Assembly: GCA_027083045.1 (NCBI GenBank)
Contig: JALWQP010000042.1
Span: 1 to 7,036 of the forward strand
DNA: 7,036 bases
Origin: Desulfurococcales archaeon
GTDB lineage: Archaea; Thermoproteota; Thermoprotei_A; Sulfolobales; Desulfurococcaceae
Direction: 5' to 3'
Shown here: positions 5,630 through 7,036 of the stretch, piece by piece
Position numbering within the stretch: the first letter of the stretch is position 1
Layout of the letters: the number at the start of each line of letters is the position of its first letter
Made by a program: the position numbers and the translations under genes
Notes under the pieces: generated by a model
Databases searched by the model: none
The model's input: only the letters and a program-made list of their open reading frames with translations
What the model was told of the DNA's origin: nothing

Positions 5630-6854
5630 CAATGGTCATCTGTCTCTCGCTATATATTTTCTTGATGATATGATCATATATGTGCAGCGGAACACTATGT
5701 GTCCTCCTAAGGTATAATATGAGCTCTTTTTTCATAGGGTTTCTCAGCGCAGGACCTCTACGTAATGCTTCTGCAACAGTCATTCTGATCTGCCAGTTAC
5801 CCACAGGATAGATATACTGTGGCGCGACCTCCCTCAAAATTATTACCTTGGCCTGCCTCCTAATGCTTACAAGGTGTTCTAGTATAGGTGTTCTTGCCGC
5901 AAGGAATCCTCCATCCATCTTCTCCGGGCGACCCCAGTAGTCGTCACGTATGATCAATACTGAGGGCTCAGCATGTGGGTTCCAAAGGCTGTTGGGCATC
6001 CATACTTCTATCCACTCGGAACTATATCTTCCCGGGTAAAGTATTACGGTATACTTGTTGTAGAGGTACTCGGCATGGTAGACCAGTACATCGCTTATCA
6101 GTCTCGATAAGTGTATGGTTCTCAGGTAGGTTTTGGCTACAATACTATCAACCGCTGTTATGCTCCATCTCGTGGGAACCAGTTTCCTCCGCTTGATAGT
6201 TCCTATGAAGCCCAGAGAAAGAGCTCTGACTATCTCGTAGTGATCAAGGCCTTCACGGTGCAGGGTCCACACCGCTTCTTCTGCCTTAACATCATCCCAT
6301 ATCAGTTTCTCGAGAGCGGGGTGAAGAGATGGATTACCCGCTACTCTTATTCTTCTGGCTGAGATCGTGGGGCCTATTGGTGGGAGAAGAGGATCAAGTC
6401 TTAGCCTAGGCTTCGGTATACCTGATAGCTCAGCCTCCGCATCAACTGGTTTTCTCGATAGAGCCGCCAATCCTATTTCTTCCTCGTACAACACCCATGG
6501 ATCATTCACTTTCGCTTTCTTCTTAGCGTACATTAGCTGTGATCTTAGCTCTATTATATCTCCTAGTCCTAGTCTCAGGAACCATGAGGAGGGATCATCG
6601 TATTTCTTGGCCTCATCACCGTGAACACTCGGTGGGAGACCTATGTACACGTTGACATATGGGTACCCATGCTCGCCTACTAGGGCGGAGGGCGGTGTAG
6701 CCCCGTCGATTCGTGTGCCATTAATCCTCGATATCATTTTGACCCTACCGCGGAATCCACGTAGGAGCGGACAATATCCAAGCCCGCAGAGATTACGGTA
6801 TCCCTTGCATCTTAGACATAGATCCCTTGGGATGCCTGGCAACCCCGTCTCCAC
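5613..6854 (-). CDS. nreA: DNA repair protein NreA with N-terminal zinc finger and C-terminal PCNA-binding motif
   Basis: This 413-residue protein has the full archaeal Nre architecture. The N-terminus carries a four-Cys zinc site (C13, C16, C23, C28) in CLRCKGYRNLCGLGYC. The family core follows, with conserved runs ATPPSALVGEHGYPYVNVY (52-70), LLPPIGPTISARR (156-168) and LVPTRWSITAVDS (225-237). The last residues QMTIDDFK (405-412) form a PIP-like box (Gln, then aliphatic at +3 and aromatic at +6). In Haloferax, NreA binds the sliding clamp PCNA and contributes to repair of mitomycin C damage; the same role in the nucleoid is expected here. The start is GTG at 6854. An in-frame TAA lies 12 bases upstream, and later starts would cut the zinc finger. 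Promoter spacing suggests a very short leader. The downstream membrane gene overlaps its stop. It is divergent from a DHH phosphoesterase, a plausible nucleic-acid neighbour. Confidence 0.95.
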   Translation of the reverse strand: METGLPGIPRDLCLRCKGYRNLCGLGYCPLLRGFRGRVKMISRINGTRIDGATPPSALVGEHGYPYVNVYIGLPPSVHGDEAKKYDDPSSWFLRLGLGDIIELRSQLMYAKKKAKVNDPWVLYEEEIGLAALSRKPVDAEAELSGIPKPRLRLDPLLPPIGPTISARRIRVAGNPSLHPALEKLIWDDVKAEEAVWTLHREGLDHYEIVRALSLGFIGTIKRRKLVPTRWSITAVDSIVAKTYLRTIHLSRLISDVLVYHAEYLYNKYTVILYPGRYSSEWIEVWMPNSLWNPHAEPSVLIIRDDYWGRPEKMDGGFLAARTPILEHLVSIRRQAKVIILREVAPQYIYPVGNWQIRMTVAEALRRGPALRNPMKKELILYLRRTHSVPLHIYDHIIKKIYSERQMTIDDFKK

Positions 6855-6882
6855 GCCACTGCTAGTTTACGTATTATCACTT

Positions 6883-6897
6883 ACTTTATAATTCCTA
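6883..6897. promoter_or_regulatory. Shared bidirectional TATA region between nreA and the DHH gene
   Basis: The minus strand reads AGGAA-TTATAAAG, a purine-rich BRE-like block followed by a TATA box. It would start nreA transcription near 6862, about eight bases before its GTG. The same bases on the plus strand read CTTTATAATT, which would start the DHH gene near 6914, at or next to its first ATG. One near-symmetric element may therefore serve both directions, with short-leader or leaderless mRNAs. The BRE favours the nreA direction. Confidence 0.45.
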
Positions 6898-6912
6898 ATT
6901 AAGCTAGATAAA

Positions 6913-7036
6913 ATGATTCGACTACACAACAATGGTTGGGGAACGACTGTTATGGATGACTACATGGTCGTAACACATACTGATATGGATGGAGTAGGGT
7001 CGGCCGCCGTGTACATACATTATAGGGGGTATAGCC
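6913..7036 (+). CDS. DHH-family phosphoesterase, N-terminal fragment (cut by window edge)
   Basis: Only 41 complete codons are present. Residues 19-32 read VVTHTDMDGVGSAA, the first DHH-family motif (H-x-D-x-D-G-x-x-S-A). H22, D24 and D26 are expected Mn2+ ligands. DHH enzymes include RecJ-like nucleases, nanoRNases and exopolyphosphatases; the visible part cannot tell them apart. An in-frame TAA at 6889-6891 bounds the start. ATG 6913 fits a leaderless mRNA from the TATA region at 6885-6892. ATG 6952 or 6964 would bring the motif nearer the N-terminus, as is usual in the family, and GGTTGGGG ahead of 6952 is a weak ribosome site. It is transcribed divergently from nreA. Confidence 0.8.
   Translation, partial: MIRLHNNGWGTTVMDDYMVVTHTDMDGVGSAAVYIHYRGYS

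Noticed and set aside
5570..5640. C/D-box small RNA at the nreA 3' end (UGAUGA-like run)
   Set aside because: The preceding base is not a purine and no CUGA D box lies at a suitable distance.
6367..6891. Plus-strand open frames opposite nreA
   Set aside because: They lie wholly or largely within nreA, whose reading frame is verified by zinc-finger and family motifs.
1..7036. CRISPR array, tRNA genes or insertion sequences
   Set aside because: No regularly spaced repeats, no tRNA-like cloverleaf or T-loop sequence, and no transposase frame or terminal inverted repeats were seen.

Overview
The window looks like chromosomal DNA of a hyperthermophilic archaeon of the Thermoprotei (Crenarchaeota), tentatively Desulfurococcales-like. 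The signs are an archaeal NreA DNA-repair protein with a PCNA-binding tail, a single-domain archaeal KaiC-like ATPase, AT-rich TATA-type promoters, frequent TTG and GTG starts, purine-rich Shine-Dalgarno sites, and heavy use of AUA and AGA/AGG codons. Species-level assignment is not possible from the sequence alone.

Layout: six genes lie on the minus strand and one truncated gene on the plus strand at the right edge. Reading the minus strand in its direction of transcription (right to left): nreA (GTG start); a multi-pass membrane protein that overlaps the 3' end of nreA; a 0.19 kb spacer with promoter-like and inverted-repeat sequences; a KaiC-like ATPase; five bases later, a large 8-TM protein whose cytosolic tail resembles DUF835; a 268-residue protein of unknown function; a 142 bp promoter region with a palindrome; and an ACT+V4R sensor-type protein that runs off the left end. 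At the right edge a DHH-family phosphoesterase diverges from nreA.

The central block (about 1846-5632) is the most interesting part. A soluble KaiC-like ATPase with an intact Walker A is flanked by two different membrane proteins. Each has an N-terminal bundle of 6-8 helices and a C-terminal alpha/beta domain with no P-loop. The two tails share a strand-helix-strand layout, and one looks like DUF835, a family I know to occur near archaeal KaiC-like proteins. The simplest reading is a membrane-tethered KaiC-type signalling module in which the membrane proteins act as receptors, anchors or pseudo-ATPase partners. This fits the published comparative-genomics proposal that KaiC-like ATPases are signalling hubs in archaea, but signal and output are not visible here. 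The neighbouring 268-residue protein and the ACT-V4R protein may belong to the same regulatory neighbourhood, which is inference from position only.

No rRNA, tRNA, CRISPR array, insertion sequence or other mobile element was seen. The window is almost fully coding. The only non-coding stretches are 825-966, 1774-1845, 4128-4315 and 6855-6912, each described below.
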